Positions 12,245-25,899 of a stretch of DNA of 64,000 nucleotides are shown one piece after another. The stretch lies in NCBI GenBank assembly GCA_009809945.1, contig WTPW01000021.1, forward strand, positions 369,846-433,845, given 5' to 3'. Position 1 is the stretch's first letter; every line of letters begins with the position of its first letter. The notes beneath the pieces are model-generated. The model saw only the letters and a program-made list of their open reading frames with translations, had not been told where the DNA came from and ran no database searches. This DNA is from Gigaspora margarita. Lineage: Eukaryota > Glomeromycota > Glomeromycetes > Diversisporales > Gigasporaceae. Made by a program: the position numbers and the translations under genes.

Positions 12245-12885
12245 TATAAAAGTCCAAATTTTACCACTATAGATTTTTAAATATTAGCTATATTTTTGAT
12301 CAAAATTTATGCAAAAAATCAGAAGTAGCTTATTTTGGGTTAAATTTAGTTTTTTAGCAATTGCAAGTAGTTTCTATATAGTGGATTTCAAATTCTACTA
12401 TGTAAATAGGACCCCAAAATATATATAGATAGGTCAGGTATGAGTTTGCTTATTTTTGAGGTTTTTTATGTAGATCTTTTCCATTTATAGTAATTTTTTG
12501 CTTATTTTTGAAGTTTTTTCTGCTGATCCTTCCTTTTTTAGTAACCCTATAATTAACCTGACCTATCTATGTATATTTCGGGGTCCTATGTAAATCAACT
12601 ATAATCACTTAAGTAAACTTGTTCAGAAGATCTAAATGCTTAACTTTGAAATTTTTATCAAAATTGAAAACTTTTTATTATTTGACCTTTAATTTTTACA
12701 ATTAGTAAATATTTTTTAAAAAAATTTTAAATTTTTCATTGAGTGTAAAAAATTAAAATCAAATAATAAAAATTTTTCTAATTTGAATAAAAAATTCAAA
12801 ATATATGTATTTTGATTTCCTGAATAAGTTTACTTAAGGTAATTAGTTATTGATTTACATAGTAAAATTTGGACTATATTATATA
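12245..12885. mobile_element. About 640-bp inverted-repeat element
   Basis: The left arm TATATAAAAGTCCAAATTTT is matched by AAAATTTGGACTATATTATA at the right end. A second inner inverted pair is AGGACCCCAAAATATATATA at 12410 against TATATTTCGGGGTCCT near 12570. It shares the words AGTTTGCTTATTTTT and ATATATAGATAG with the element at 21982-22430, suggesting one family. No target duplication was resolved. Confidence 0.6.
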
Positions 12886-12981
12886 ATAACTATTATTAAT
12901 TATAGAGTAGCTTATTTTTGGTAATCAAAACAAAGAGGTTAGCTTATTTTCAGAAATTTACAGTTAGTAAATTGATTAATT

Positions 12982-14309
12982 TGTTATAAAATAAATTAAA
13001 TATTATCATTTTTTATTTTAACAATTATTATTTTTTTTTTATGTCAAAGTTTTCGCTCTAGGGAAAGGTTTTTATTCAAGCAAATGGATCAAGAAAGCCT
13101 CTTTGAGCACCTGATATTTGTTACATTGATTAGGACACAACTAGCAACACGTACAACTTTTGGTTGTTTAATTTAAGTAGTCCATCCAAAGGTTCTACAC
13201 TAGTTGCCATACTTGCAACCCAACTAGAGAGTTACTTATTTAAACCCTCTGGTCCTTGTTTCGCCTACTAATTCTACTTGTATCACTAGTACAATCCTCT
13301 ATTACATTAGTCAGTCAAGTTTAGTCTTAGATGCTTATAGAATCCTTTTAGAACTAGTTTATCCTTTCATAACACTTGGTATAGCAGTTCCTATTTCACA
13401 CAGATATTACCTACACTTCGGTAACTTATGCATCTACTGTGGCGGACCACTTGCAGTCCAGGAATTAGCTTAAACTACTACTATTATCTACTTTCATCCT
13501 GGCAAGGTTCACTCCAATCCTAGCACCCATCTCACTATCCTACTGGTCCTTATACCGATCCACAAACTTCCAAACTAGTTAGCCCAAAAGGGTCGATATA
13601 ACTTTTTTCTCTTGGTACCTACTGCTGGAATGTAGGTCCTTTTTCTCTATTGTGACTCTGGTGGCCAGATTGGTGGACATCCTTCTCGAGAGTTTTGTCA
13701 TCTGATTTGCTGGCTTCAGTTTCTGATAATCTAGCTTTGGTAGCACTGTTGAAGATCTTTGCTACCTCCTTACTTGGGACTTGCCAAACAGGTTTCCATT
13801 TTTCTGGTTCCTTGGTTTATTGTACACCCAAAAGCTCCCATTCAAGATGGTGTACCAAGGGCTACAGGTAGTGTACCCAACTAATCGATAAGAAACAGTT
13901 ACTAGAACACAGATCTATTTTTCAAAGTGTTTCTAGTGGGATTTGAACTCTAAACCTGCTGCTTGAGATGACAACTTACCAACTTCTCTAAGTCACCACA
14001 CCCATTTTTTATTTTAATTATTATTATTTTTTTAGTTAAAATTATTATATTATTATCATTGTAATATTATTATAAATAGTTAAATAGAAGGACAAATAAA
14101 ATGGTTACTATTTTTACTATTTACTATTTCTACTATTTAATATTTCTACTATTTACCATTTAAGCATAATGAGTTTAAATATAATAATCAAAATTATGTG
14201 ACTACAAAACTCGAGTTTACTAGTTTGGGTTTCAAACAGGTCTGAACTGAGTTTGGATAAATAGAATAATATCTCTAATTTTGGGGTCCTGCTATAGTTG
14301 CTTGTAACA
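12982..14309 (+). repeat. 5' LTR of copy 1, interrupted by a SINE
   Basis: Its start (TGTTATAAAATAAATTAA) and the AT-rich stretch ATTATATTATTATCATTGTA match the 3' LTR at 33993. The middle of the LTR around 14160-14288 differs from the 3' LTR and may be replaced sequence. It ends TTGCTTGTAACA at 14309. Confidence 0.75.
13041..14003 (-). mobile_element. Long tRNA-headed SINE, about 960 bp, inserted in an LTR
   Basis: Read on the minus strand it opens with a tRNA-like head: GGTGTGGTGACTTAGAGAAG (A-box region) and, about 50 nt later, GAGTTCAAATCCCAC (B box), with CTCAAG in the anticodon-loop position as in tRNA-Leu(CAA). The body of some 880 bp has no reading frame, and the 3' end is CTTTGACAT plus an A-rich tail (T tract at 13031-13040 on the plus strand). 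Both sides carry the same LTR-derived CATTTTTTATTTTAA...TTATTATTTTT text of about 28-30 bp, which looks like a target duplication from target-primed reverse transcription. Typical SINEs are 100-500 bp, so this is unusually long. The tRNA type is an inference from loop sequence only. Confidence 0.7.
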
Positions 14310-14312
14310 TTT

Positions 14313-14330
14313 TGGTGCCTTCTGGCAAAA
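14313..14330 (+). promoter_or_regulatory. Primer-binding site of copy 1
   Basis: TGGTGCCTTCTGGC begins three bases after the 5' LTR end. It is the same as in copy 2 at 22920. Confidence 0.7.
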
Positions 14331-17300
14331 ATCATTAAAAACAGCCAGAACTTTTAGAACCTTTTCTCTTTGCTCTGCAAAGATATTCCTCTTTTCTCCC
14401 CTCCTCTTATAAAAGTTATTGTTTTTGGTTTACCTATCAAATTGAAAAAAATTCATTTAGAAGAGCATACTTAAAGCCTCTTGCTTTTGTAGTACCAATA
14501 TTTTTCTATCAAATTGTATAAGATTTGTTCAGAAGGGCATACTCGGAGCCTCTTCTTTTGTAGCACTCACATTTGTTTTAGTTATTTTTTTATTTTTCTT
14601 TTGGACCCAGATTAGAAATTTTCTTATCTATGAATAATAATTTAAAAATATATCTTAGTAACCAACCCACTTCCCTTTGATTAAAAGTCCAAAATTTTAA
14701 TCTGCTTATCTTTTAGACCTCTATATGTCTAGAGCTTATCAAATTTATTTAGAACAAATTGAAGCACATGATGCTAACTATTTCTCTTCTCTTGCAACTG
14801 AAGTCTTACAAATCACTGACCCAGATTTATTTTGTTCTGTTTGCTTTTCACCTATTATCTACTATAATCAATTTTGTTGCTTTTGGTTACAATACCAAAC
14901 TGCTTACTCTGCTACCTGATATATTCAACAATCTATTGGAGCCCATTTTGAGCTTTGCCAATCTAAAGCAAATTATAATACTGTTAGAGCTGCTGCTAGA
15001 GATATTGTTTTTAGCTGCTAATATAATAATCCTAACCTTAACCCTACCAAAGTTGTTGCTTTTCTTCTTCACCATTATACTCTGTTTTACTTTTCTTCCT
15101 ATCTTGCCTGCTATCTTTGAAGCCACTACCTTTGACCTTTATATTGAAGGCCCCTCTCAATCTACTCCTTTCTAAACCTGATTCAATAACTCTCTTGCAA
15201 ATGTTTTTCTTAGTTCAATCCTCCAAGAAGATAATAAGGACCTTGAATTTAATATCTTACCTATTTATAGTTTATGTTTACTCTTACTCCAGAAGGTTTT
15301 GATAATTTATTTGAACCCTCTTATTCTTCTACTTTACCTTCCTATGACAAAGATACTACTCAAATCCTATTTCCACCTCAACTTGCACTTTCCTTTTTAC
15401 CTTTTACTGAAATTCGCCTTGACTAACTTTTATTTTAACCTAATACTCCACTCTCTACTTGACTAATCTGATTTCTCCAAAATCTTAATCCCCTCCAATA
15501 TTTTTAATGCACCTCTCAACTAGTAACTACCCCTTTACTCCCAGTTGTAACTGAACTATATCAAACCAATCTAACTCCTATAACTACTTCTCTAACTGCC
15601 TCACCTATTTAACAGCAACTTTTTATTTTCTAACCTGCTTTTATTAACCACCAAATAATTGATATACATCCAGTAACTACTTTTTAACCAGATGTATTAA
15701 ATGAACTTGATTTCCAAACCAACTAATCACCTAATACAACTGCTCTTAACCCATCTCTTTCTCAAGTTAAATATCAAATCTATCTTTCTCAAATTGAAAT
15801 TATTGAACCTCAAATAGTTGGAGCCTATCCTGACCCATATTTTCTAAACTAAGAGCTTTAAAAAAAAAATATTAAAAGGAACAAACTTATAAGAAGAAGA
15901 AAACTTAATAAAGAACAAGTAGTCAAATAAGAAGAAGAACCTGAATAACCTAACCAAAAAGAACTAGTATTTTTAAAATCAGAATTCAAATGCTACTATT
16001 GAAGACCAAGAGCCTGAAGATATGGTTAATGACACTTTAAATACCATTAATTCTTATTTTTCTAAAACCAACTTTCTCAAAATACTATTTTCCCAACATT
16101 ATATAGAGATAGAATTAGTATTTTGTTAATTGTAAGTATATGTTTTTAGCAAATTGTTACATGCATGATGTCAAGTAAATGTTATGTCAGGGAAATAGCT
16201 GTTGAAAAATCATACTATAACCTTAAACAACTACTAATCCTATGACTGCTCTTGAATATACTATGGGAAGAGGCAGTAAAAATCCTTTATTAAAATTGAT
16301 TTTTATTATGATAATAAACCCAAGACCCCATGACCTGAATAGAAGAATTCGAATGAGCTGCTAAAGCTAACTACTAGAGTCCTGCTTGACAATTAGAACT
16401 AGCTTTTGCTTATATAAAGAATAATCCTCAAGAATAGCTTACTAGTCTTGAGCAAGTACCAACTCACTTTTATAATAAAAATTATAGGAATAATAATATT
16501 GTTAGCTTCTTCCACATCTTCAAAAAAAATTCAGTATTACAAAGCAAAAAGCTACTTGGCAAAAATAACTGTTTGAAATTAAACAAGGCACAGATACCGT
16601 TAACACCTACATTAGCCATTTTAAACAATTTAAAGAAAGAATGCATCCAACTAATATCTTCTCTACTTCAGTTATGATCCAATTTTTTATTCAAGAACTT
16701 TGCCCAGAATATGCTATAAATATCCAAGCTGCTAGATGATGCTATTGCTGGAGTATAAAATAGAAACTAGTCAAATAATAACTTCTGACTATAAGCCAAT
16801 AATACTAACCAAGCCATTGAACAACTTACATAACAAATTATAAAGCTTAGCTTTAATCTTGTTAAAAAACAAACTGCCCCATCTTCTACTTCTGCTTATT
16901 ATTCAGACAGGAAGCTGGCAATGCTATCTGCTATTATTGCAATCAAAAAGGACATTTTATTTAAAATTGTCACACTCAGCACCAGGATAATAAAAGGAAC
17001 TACCAAGAATACCAATCACGAGGCCAAAGTAATAATTACTTATCTAGAAGCAACTAGTCCTACAACAGATCCAGTCTTATAACTGAAGTAGGTCTAGAGA
17101 CTAACACTATAATAATTACTCTGAATATAACTGACCCCAAAGCTAAAGTTAGTTATGTAATAAATATAGAGATGACTAAAGCTACTGATTCTCCAATTAG
17201 TCCAGATCCAGAAATCAATCTTCTATCCCTTACCCTGTAATGTATATGCTATTGATACTGCTAATAACCATATTTATGAGCAGTCAAATCTTTTTTTGTC

Positions 17301-20300
17301 AATACAGACATCTACTTACACCACTTTTGTTAAGTGTAATATCAAGATCAAAGAAAAACCTTAATATGCTATAAATGATAGTAGTGCTATAATTAGCATG
17401 ATCTCACACCAAGTTGTAAAAGAACTTGGATTAAAAATTGAAGCTTCTTCTACTAGCTTTATTGTATCTACTACTGGATCTTTAGTTTGATCTTTAGGAA
17501 TTATCAAAAATTTACCTATTAAAATAAAGAAACCACTATTCCTTTAGATGTAGAAGTCATGAATGCTACTTTCTATTCATTGCTTCTAGGCAATAACTGG
17601 TCTTAGAAAGTTGATGCTAACTATAGCTGATAAAACAAGGCTTATACTTTTCATTGGAACAGAAAGAAGATTCATGTACCTACTACATATAAAGATGACC
17701 AACCCCTAACTGCTCAACCCACTATAACTAATAAAAAAGATTTAGAAAAATTTGAGCAAGAATATTTTAGTTCAAAAGAAGCCTACTTAGTTAACACAGA
17801 ACCAGATATATGAACAACTATTATTCGCAGACCCAGACCCAGTACATCCTTCTCCAACCAAAATGTGAATGCTGTTACTTTTACAATTATCTATATACTA
17901 ATTGTTCTAACAATAAATGTTACCATTGTTATTGATATGAACACCTTGCTACCTATTGTTCTAGGCAGGCCCCTAAATGGAATAATTGTAAAGCCTGTTT
18001 TTAACCTGAACATTTGTACAAGAACTATCCAGAGAATCAATATTACTAATACAAACAATATGGACACATTAGAGCCAATTGCCCCCAAATGATCCAGAAA
18101 CTAGAGAACAAAAGATAACAATATAGTTGCAACCCCCAGGATGTAAATGCTCAATGCCTTTCTAATCACTTTCTATTATGAACCAACTACTGCTGTCAAT
18201 GCAAGATACTCCAGAAACCAGAAGATATTAACCCACTGGACCAAACAATAATTTGTAAGAGATTTTGGATTGACTTCTACAGGGCTTTGAATTGTGCTAA
18301 CTCTCAAAGTATTAAATTCACAGATAGTAAAGGTAGTGGAATGCTAACAGAATGTATGCTTTGCAAAGAACAAGGCACTAGACCCAAATGTTTAAACTCA
18401 ATTCTATTCAAGAGGACACTTGATTTTGTAGTCTTGAATACCTCTATGCCTACAAGGCTGCCCAAGATATTGAATATAACCCAATTTACAATTTATAGAT
18501 CCAAAAACATTACTATACAGAGTCTACTAGAAATGCTGAACATAGCTATGATCTCAACCAAAGCTGAATCTTTCATTTAGCCCAGATTCAGATTGGAAAA
18601 GCAATGAAGATCTAGCTCATGCCCTGGAATCTCAATTTAATGACCATTCTAATCAGGACTATACTTATGATAAAGTAAATACCATCATAAGAGCTTCTTA
18701 TATACAATTATCAGAAACAGAAGAACAAATATCTCAAAGAATTCTTGCTAAATCCTTTGATATAAGTCATCCTGACTTTGATAAAAGGAAAGGTATAAAA
18801 ACTTGCAAAGAAACTTTGCAGGAACTGCTGGACTTTGTAAAGCATGTATAATAGTCAAAACAAATGATAAACTTAAATAGTATAAAAATTTATGCAAGGA
18901 ATGCTATAAGAATGCTAACCCACTTCCAGATCCAGAAACCTTTCCTTCTTCTATCTCTCCAATACCTGAGACACATAAACTCATTGAATCTGATAATAGA
19001 GTTACCTATTATCACATCTATCAAAACTGCTTTGCTAGTTATAGAATTAGCTAAACTGATTCAACTTATCTAGGAACAGATAGCCCAACAATCACAGATT
19101 ATCACCCTTCTTCAGAAACAAGTCAAAACCTTTAAAAATTAGGACCAGAATATTAAGGCCTTACAGAATCAAATTACTTGCTTTGAAAATTTTTATTATT
19201 ATCAATTAAGAGACTTGTATACTGAGTCTTCTGTTCCTATATCTGAGCCTAGTAACTGGAATACTTAAAATTTTTGAGTTATTTTGAGCATAATCAAAAA
19301 CTACTTGAAGATCTAGACAATTATAGACCCAAAAATATTTGAGAAATATATACAACTCAGAACATTAGCCCAAAAGTAGGACCCCTTACTACTAGCCAAG
19401 AACCCCAGTTTCAACAATTGCTTTTTGAATTTGCAAACCTCTTTGCAAAAGATATGATCCAACTAGGTAGAACTAACCTAGTTATATACCGAATATTTAC
19501 AGATAATGTACCTCCTGTTAGTTTTTGACCTTATATAGTACCTCTTACTGAACAAATGTTTATAAATAAAGAAGTACAATGAATGTCGAATAATAAATTA
19601 ATTAGAGAGTCCTCTAGCCCTTGAACCCCTTCTGTTGTACTTGTGAACAAGAAAAATGAAAGAAAAGATTTTATATAGGCTACCAGAAACTTAAATTTTT
19701 TAAATTTTTAAAAAATTTTGAATACTGTTATTAAAAGATTAGTATTCTCTATCTTGAATTAATAAAATGCTTGATTCTCTTACTAGAGTCATTTACTTTT
19801 TTACTTTAGATCTTATGAGTGGATATTAGCAAGTAAAAGTATACCAAGAAGGCAGAAAGAAAACTGCTTTTATAACCAGATATGGAATCTATAAATTTAA
19901 TATTATGCCTTTTAGATTGTGTAATGCCTCTGCTACCTTTCAATGGCTCATAAATTAGATTTATAAAGGTATCGCTTACAAATATGTGGTAGTATACTTG
20001 GATAATACCAATATCTCTCCCAAACATTTGATGATTATATTAAACACCTAAGAGAAGTTTTTACAAGAATACATAATGCTGGATTGAAACTAAATATTGA
20101 AAAATCTAATTTCTAGATAAAATAATTACTTTCTTAAGTCATATTATTGAAGAAAAAGGATTCTCTCCAGATACAAACAAGATAACTGATATTCAATATA
20201 TTCAATTTTCTTAAAATGTAAATTAGCTTTGATCATTTTTAGATCTTACTGGATACTATAGACAATTTATTAAATACTTCTCTTCTATCGCTCACTCTCT

Positions 20301-20915
20301 TAATCAATTGTTACATAAGGATAACACTTATGAATAGAGCATTTAGTATTAAAAAGCTTTTGATAACTAAAGTATCAGTTGACTACTGCTCCTATTCTAA
20401 TATATCCTGATTATAGAAAAGAATTTATTCTAGCTACAGATGCCTTCTATGAAGAATTTGGAGTTACCCTAAGTCAACTTTCGAATAATAAAAAAAAAAC
20501 ATTCTATTGTCTATGCTAGTAAAAGCTTGAAAAAGGAAGAAGTAAATTATGGTACCACTGAATTAGAATGTGCTACTATTGTATAGGCCATTGAACATTT
20601 CATAAATATTTTAGTACAAACCATATTGCATTGATCACAGATCATTCTGGGTTAAAATCATTACAATCTAAAGAACATTTAGGTCATTGGATAATGAATC
20701 TCCAACCCTATTATTTTACTATTATACATAAGCTAAGAAGAATCCATTCTAATGTTGATGTCCTCTCTAGACTACTGACCCAGATACATTTACCTATTGT
20801 TGACCCTATATGAATTTGGACCAATATCAAAACCTTGTATAATACTTAGAATTAGATACTTTCTCCCTGACTTAATAAATAATGAACAGAGGACAATTAT
20901 TAATCAATCTAAATG

Positions 20916-21257
20916 CAGTCAAACCTCCATAAATGCAATGTGTACAGACAAGTCTACAACATGCATTTAGGGAGGTATTGCATTTAGGGAGAGCCATTTA
21001 GATTGCAGCTTTAAAGAATAGATCATCATGTTTGTATAACTTCTACTAAAAATTGTATAACCAATCTTAAATACTAATATTTGATTGGCCACGTGCATTT
21101 AGGGAGATAGCATGATATAGAAAATTATTTGGAAGAATGTGCATTTACAGAATATAGAACGTCCATTTATCACTAATAATTTCTTACAGACAAGACAAAA
21201 ACGTGAATTTAGAGAGGTATTGCATTTATGGAGGTTGCATTTATAGAGGTCTGACTG
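20916..21257. mobile_element. 342-bp CAGTC-ended MITE inside copy 1
   Basis: It starts CAGTCAAACCTCCATAAATG and ends, inverted, CAGTCAGACCTCTATAAATG. TGCATTTAGGGAG-like words repeat internally. It interrupts sequence that is continuous in copy 2. The flanks are TG on both sides (20914-20915, 21258-21259) rather than the usual TA, perhaps through mutation. Confidence 0.8.
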
Positions 21258-21981
21258 TGGTATGAAGTAAAAAATAAATTATTATATAAGCAAAATAGAA
21301 AGATTTAGATAAACCTATTCGAGTCATTAAATGGACAGAAGTTGAACCAATTTTGTACATGATGCATAGTCATTCTACTGCTGAACATTTAGAAACAGAT
21401 GCTATGTATTATAAAATCTCAGAATGATATTATTGGAACCAGATGTTTAGAAATATTCAAAATATATTTGATTTTGTGAAATATTCCAAAAATGAGAAAA
21501 AAGTAAATAAAGAAACCTTTTCACCCTATCCAAGTAGGAAAAGCTTTTGAATATGTAGAAATAGATTTAGTTGGACCTCTCTCTATAATCTCTTGAAATA
21601 AATGCTATATTATTGTTACTACTGATTACCCTACCAAATAGCCTGAAGCCAAACTATACTAGCTGCAGGTGCAGAAATTTTAGCTAAATTTATTTTTAAA
21701 AAAATTGTTTGTAGGCATGGAGTACTTAAGATGATAAACTTGGATAATAGAAAAAATTTTGTTTAGTAAATATAAGAATATTATTTAATAAGTTTTTAAT
21801 AAAATATATATTCTACTCTCCCTATCATCTACAAACCAATGGTATGATTAAAAGATTAAACTGGACACTTTGCAACTCACTTGCCAAAGTTACAGAAAGT
21901 AATGAAGAATAGGACACCCATATACCTGCTATACTATTTGTATAACATGCAACTACTGGATATACTTCTTTCTATTTGGTA

Positions 21982-22430
21982 CTATAAATAGGCAGATAGA
22001 AGACCTGGGTTTGTTTTCAACAAATTTATAACCCTATAATAGACCCTGGGTATAGTATGCAGTTGAGTGTTTATATCATATAGTGTAAAAATTTAAGATG
22101 CACATATACTTTGTGCAATTTAGTTTTTAAAAAAGAACCATATTTAATCAAAGAAGATTTTGCAATCTGCACTCAGGTATAGTACATAGTGGGTCTACTA
22201 GGACCCAAGCTATATATAGATAGATTAGTAACTAGTTTGCTTATTTTTATACAAAATTTGGCTCAAGAATGCTTATTTTTGACCAAAATTTGCAAAATTT
22301 ACTATTTAAAAATGCAATATTTGGTGATTTTCTACCAAAATTTTTTTTTTGGTTTTTTTCTGACTGATTTATCAATAGCTTGGGGTCCTGGTCTACTATC
22401 TAGGAGGATCTTTTATATGGCCATTTATAG
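21982..22430. mobile_element. 449-bp TA-flanked inverted-repeat element inside copy 1
   Basis: It starts CTATAAATAGGCAG and ends GGCCATTTATAG, with TA at 21980-21981 and 22431-22432. Removing it restores the alignment to copy 2 exactly at this point. It shares AGTTTGCTTATTTTT and AGGACCC...ATATATAGATAG text with the 12245-12885 element. Confidence 0.75.
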
Positions 22431-22484
22431 TATATAGATAACAAGCTATTTTACTAATTGAAACTGTAATTCCTATAGACCTAG

Positions 22485-22916
22485 TGTTATAGAATAGGTT
22501 GCTTGACCAAAGCGTAGTTTTACAGTTTTACAGTTTTACAGTTTTACAGTTTTACAGTTTTACCGTTTTACCGTTTTATAGTTTTATTATTATATTATAT
22601 TTAGTATTTATTTAGCTTCGCAAAATGTATATAAACCCTAGCTTTTCTCCCTCCTCCACATCAGACTCAGATTCCCTCTCCTCTCCTAATGTTTACAAAT
22701 AAATATCCTCTCTATATTCTATCATATTATTATTAATAAAATATATCTTATTCCGATAAATATTCTCTTGCTCTTTGATAAATATATACTGAACCGCTCT
22801 AGTGAAGTAATATTCCACTTGCACACTGCTTCATATCTTCTCTGACCCTTACAAGATCCCTGTCACTGTGTGTTGTGTTGCAAGTACTATATTGAAGACA
22901 ATAGTCACTTGTAACA
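22485..22916 (+). repeat. 5' LTR of copy 2 (432 bp)
   Basis: It starts TGTTATAGAATAGG and ends CACTTGTAACA. It contains five TTTTACAG units and a TATATAAACC promoter-like box near 22628, followed by a pyrimidine-rich CTTTTCTCCCTCCTCC stretch. Confidence 0.92.
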
Positions 22917-22919
22917 TTT

Positions 22920-22937
22920 TGGTGCCTTCTGGCGGAA
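22920..22937 (+). promoter_or_regulatory. Primer-binding site of copy 2
   Basis: TGGTGCCTTCTGGCGGAA starts three bases beyond the LTR. The TGG start fits annealing to a tRNA 3' CCA; the tRNA was not identified. Confidence 0.7.
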
Positions 22938-23332
22938 ATCATTAAAAACAGCCAGAACCCTTAGGACCTTTTTCTCTTCTTACTACAAGGATATTTCTCT
23001 TGCCCCTTTTCTTTTCTATTAAGTTATTATTTTGGTTTACCTGTCAAATTGAAAAAGATTCATTCAGAAGGGCATACTTGAAGCCTCTTGCTTTTGTAGC
23101 ACTGGTATTTTCCTGTCGAATTGAAAAAGATTCGTTCAGAAGGGCATACTTGAAGCCTCTGCTTTTGTAGCACTTTTATTGTTTAGTTATTTGTTATCTG
23201 TTATTTTCTTTTAGGCCCAGATTGAAATTTTCTTACCTTTTCTTAGTATATTTTAACCCTCTTAGTATCTAACCTTTTTCTCTTTCCCTTGAAAAATTAA
23301 AATTCAAATTGCTTATCTTTTAGACCTTTTAT

Positions 23333-25500
23333 ATGAGTAGAGCTTATCAAATTCATTTAGAACAAATTGAAGCTCACGATCTTTACCATCCCTCTCCTCT
23401 TGCCACTGAAGTTATACAAGTTACCGACCCAGATTTATCTTGTCGCATTTGTTACCCACCTGTAGGATATCATCAAGCCTTCTGTCGCTTTTGGAATGAA
23501 TACCGACTACATATTTTGCTCATCGTTATACTCAACAAACGGTTGACGCCCATTTTATTTTAACTCTTCCTCGAGATTACAATACTCTTAGAGCTGCTGC
23601 TAGGGACATTGTTTTTAGTTGCAGATACAATAATCCTCACCTTGACCCTTTAGCAGTTATTGCCGCTCTTCTTCGTGCCAATACTCATTTTACTCTTGCT
23701 CCTACTCTACCCTCTGACTTTGAAAGAAATGCTTTTGACGTCCATCTTGAAACCCCTGCTATTTCTACTCCAATACTTGGCCAAGTAATCGATAACCTTG
23801 ATCATCTTTCTTCTATTACTCAAGGAACTGACGAAGAATTAGATTATCAAATTTCTCCTACCACTCGATCAATACATACCTTAGAACCAGAAGATCTAGA
23901 TAATTTTGCTGGACCTTCTCGCACATCTTCTCTTTTACCCTACGACGAAGATACTACCCAAGTCCAATTTCCTCCTCGCATTCCACTTCCTTCTTCACCC
24001 TTCTCTGAAATTCGCCTTGACCAACCTCTTACTCGACCTGATACTCCACCTCCTAATCCACTACCAAGATTTCTTCAAAATCTTAATCCTGCACAATATT
24101 TTCGACGAACTCCTCCACCAGTAACCACCCAACTACCAGTTGTAAACGAATTATACCAAGCTACTACAACTCCTAATACTACTCCTCTAACTGCACCTCC
24201 TTTACGTCAACAACTTTTTATCCCACAACCTGCGCTTACTGGTTACCACATAGTTGAAGCACTTCCAGAACCTACTCCTCAACCAAATCTAACCAACGAA
24301 CCTAATCTTCAAATCAATCAAGCACTCAACCCTACTCATCTTAACCTACCTCCTCTTCGAACTGACAATCGAATCCACTTACCTCAAGTTGAAGTTATTG
24401 AACCTCGAATAGTTGGAGCTTATCCAGAAGAAGCTAAAGAAGAAATAAAATTAGAAGATGTAAATTACAAGAACAAGAAAACCTCAATGAAGAATTAGTT
24501 GAATTAGAAGAAGAAATCTCAGAAAAAGAAGCATCTGAAGAAGAAGAAGAAGTCCCAGAAGAACTAAATCAAGAAGAATTAGTTGAAACTGAAGAAGAAC
24601 CCGAAGAACCTAATCCGGAAGAACTCAGATTTTCAGATTCAGAATCAGACGCTACTGTAGAAGACTCTGAACCTGAAAGAAATATGGCTGAAGATGCTAT
24701 GAATGCTGCGGCTGCTGCTATAACTGCTCTTGCTGATGCTATGGGAAGAGGCAGTGAAAAATCTCTTATGAAAATAGACTTCTAGCGTGGTGATGGAACC
24801 CAAGATCCTGTAACCTGGATAGAAGAATTTGAACGAGCTGCTAGAGCTAACGATTGGAGCCCCGCTCGCCAACTAGAACTTGCTTGCGCGTATATGAAGG
24901 ATAATGCTCAGGAATGGCTTACTAGTCTTGAGCATGAGCCTACCCATTTTCATAACGAAGGCCATGACAATGAAGATATTGTTAGTTTTACCCATATTTT
25001 TAAAGAAAAATTTAGCACTATCAAACAGAAAGCTACCTGGCAGAAACAACTCTTTGAAATCAAACAAGGCACAGATACTGTCGATACCTACATTAGCCGC
25101 TTTAAACGACTCAGAGAAAAAGTCGACCCCAGAGAAGTTTTTCCTGCCCAGTCATGATTCAATTCTTTATTCAAGGACTGCGCCCAGAATATGCTATAAA
25201 CGTCCAAGCTGCTGAACCTGAAACCTTGGATAATGCGATTGCTAAAGCACGCAAATGGGAAACTGGACGAATAATGATCTCTGACCATAATGCAAATAAT
25301 ACTAACAAAGCTATAGAGCATCTTACCGAACAAATTGCTAAGCTTAGTATCAATCTCACCGAAAAACAAGCTGCCCCTACTCCTACTCCTGCCTATTACT
25401 CTGACCAAAATAAAGACTGACCCCAACAAGGAGCTACTAATGCTACTTGTTATTATTGTGGACAAAAAGGCCATTTTATCCGAAATTGTCATGCTCGATT
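23333..25500 (+). other. Gag-like region of copy 2 (fossil part)
   Basis: A proline- and acid-rich N-terminal part is followed by a retrotransposon gag-type block (QEWL...FKEKF...TWQKQLFEIKQGTDTV) and one CCHC zinc knuckle of the form C-X2-C-X4-H-X4-C near 25449-25491. The same block is recognisable in copy 1 near 16420-16650. Confidence 0.75.
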
Positions 25501-25899
25501 CCAAGATAACAAAAGGGACAACCAAGGATATCAATCCTGAGGTCGAAGTAATAATTACTCCTCTCGAAATAACCAATCCTATGACAGATCCAGATCCCGA
25601 AACCAAAGCAGATCCAGGGACCGAAACTATAATAATAACCGCTCTGGATATGACCGACCCTGAAGCCGAAGTCAATCACGTGATAGATACAGAAATGACC
25701 AAAATTACTGATCCTCTGATCGATCCAGATCTAGAAATCACTCTTCTACTCCCTACCCTCGTGATGTATACACAATCGATACTGCAAATGATTATACTTA
25801 TGAGCAGTTTGAAACCTTTCTTGTGAATGAATCTATACGTACCTCTCTTGCTAGTTACTTGGCTCAAGAATCCAAAGCCACTCAGATCCAGACCCCAAT

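Noticed and set aside
25088-25675. 195-codon minus-strand open frame opposite the retroelement
   Set aside because: Antisense shadow of the gag-like region, biased to Ser/Ile/Val as expected for the complement.
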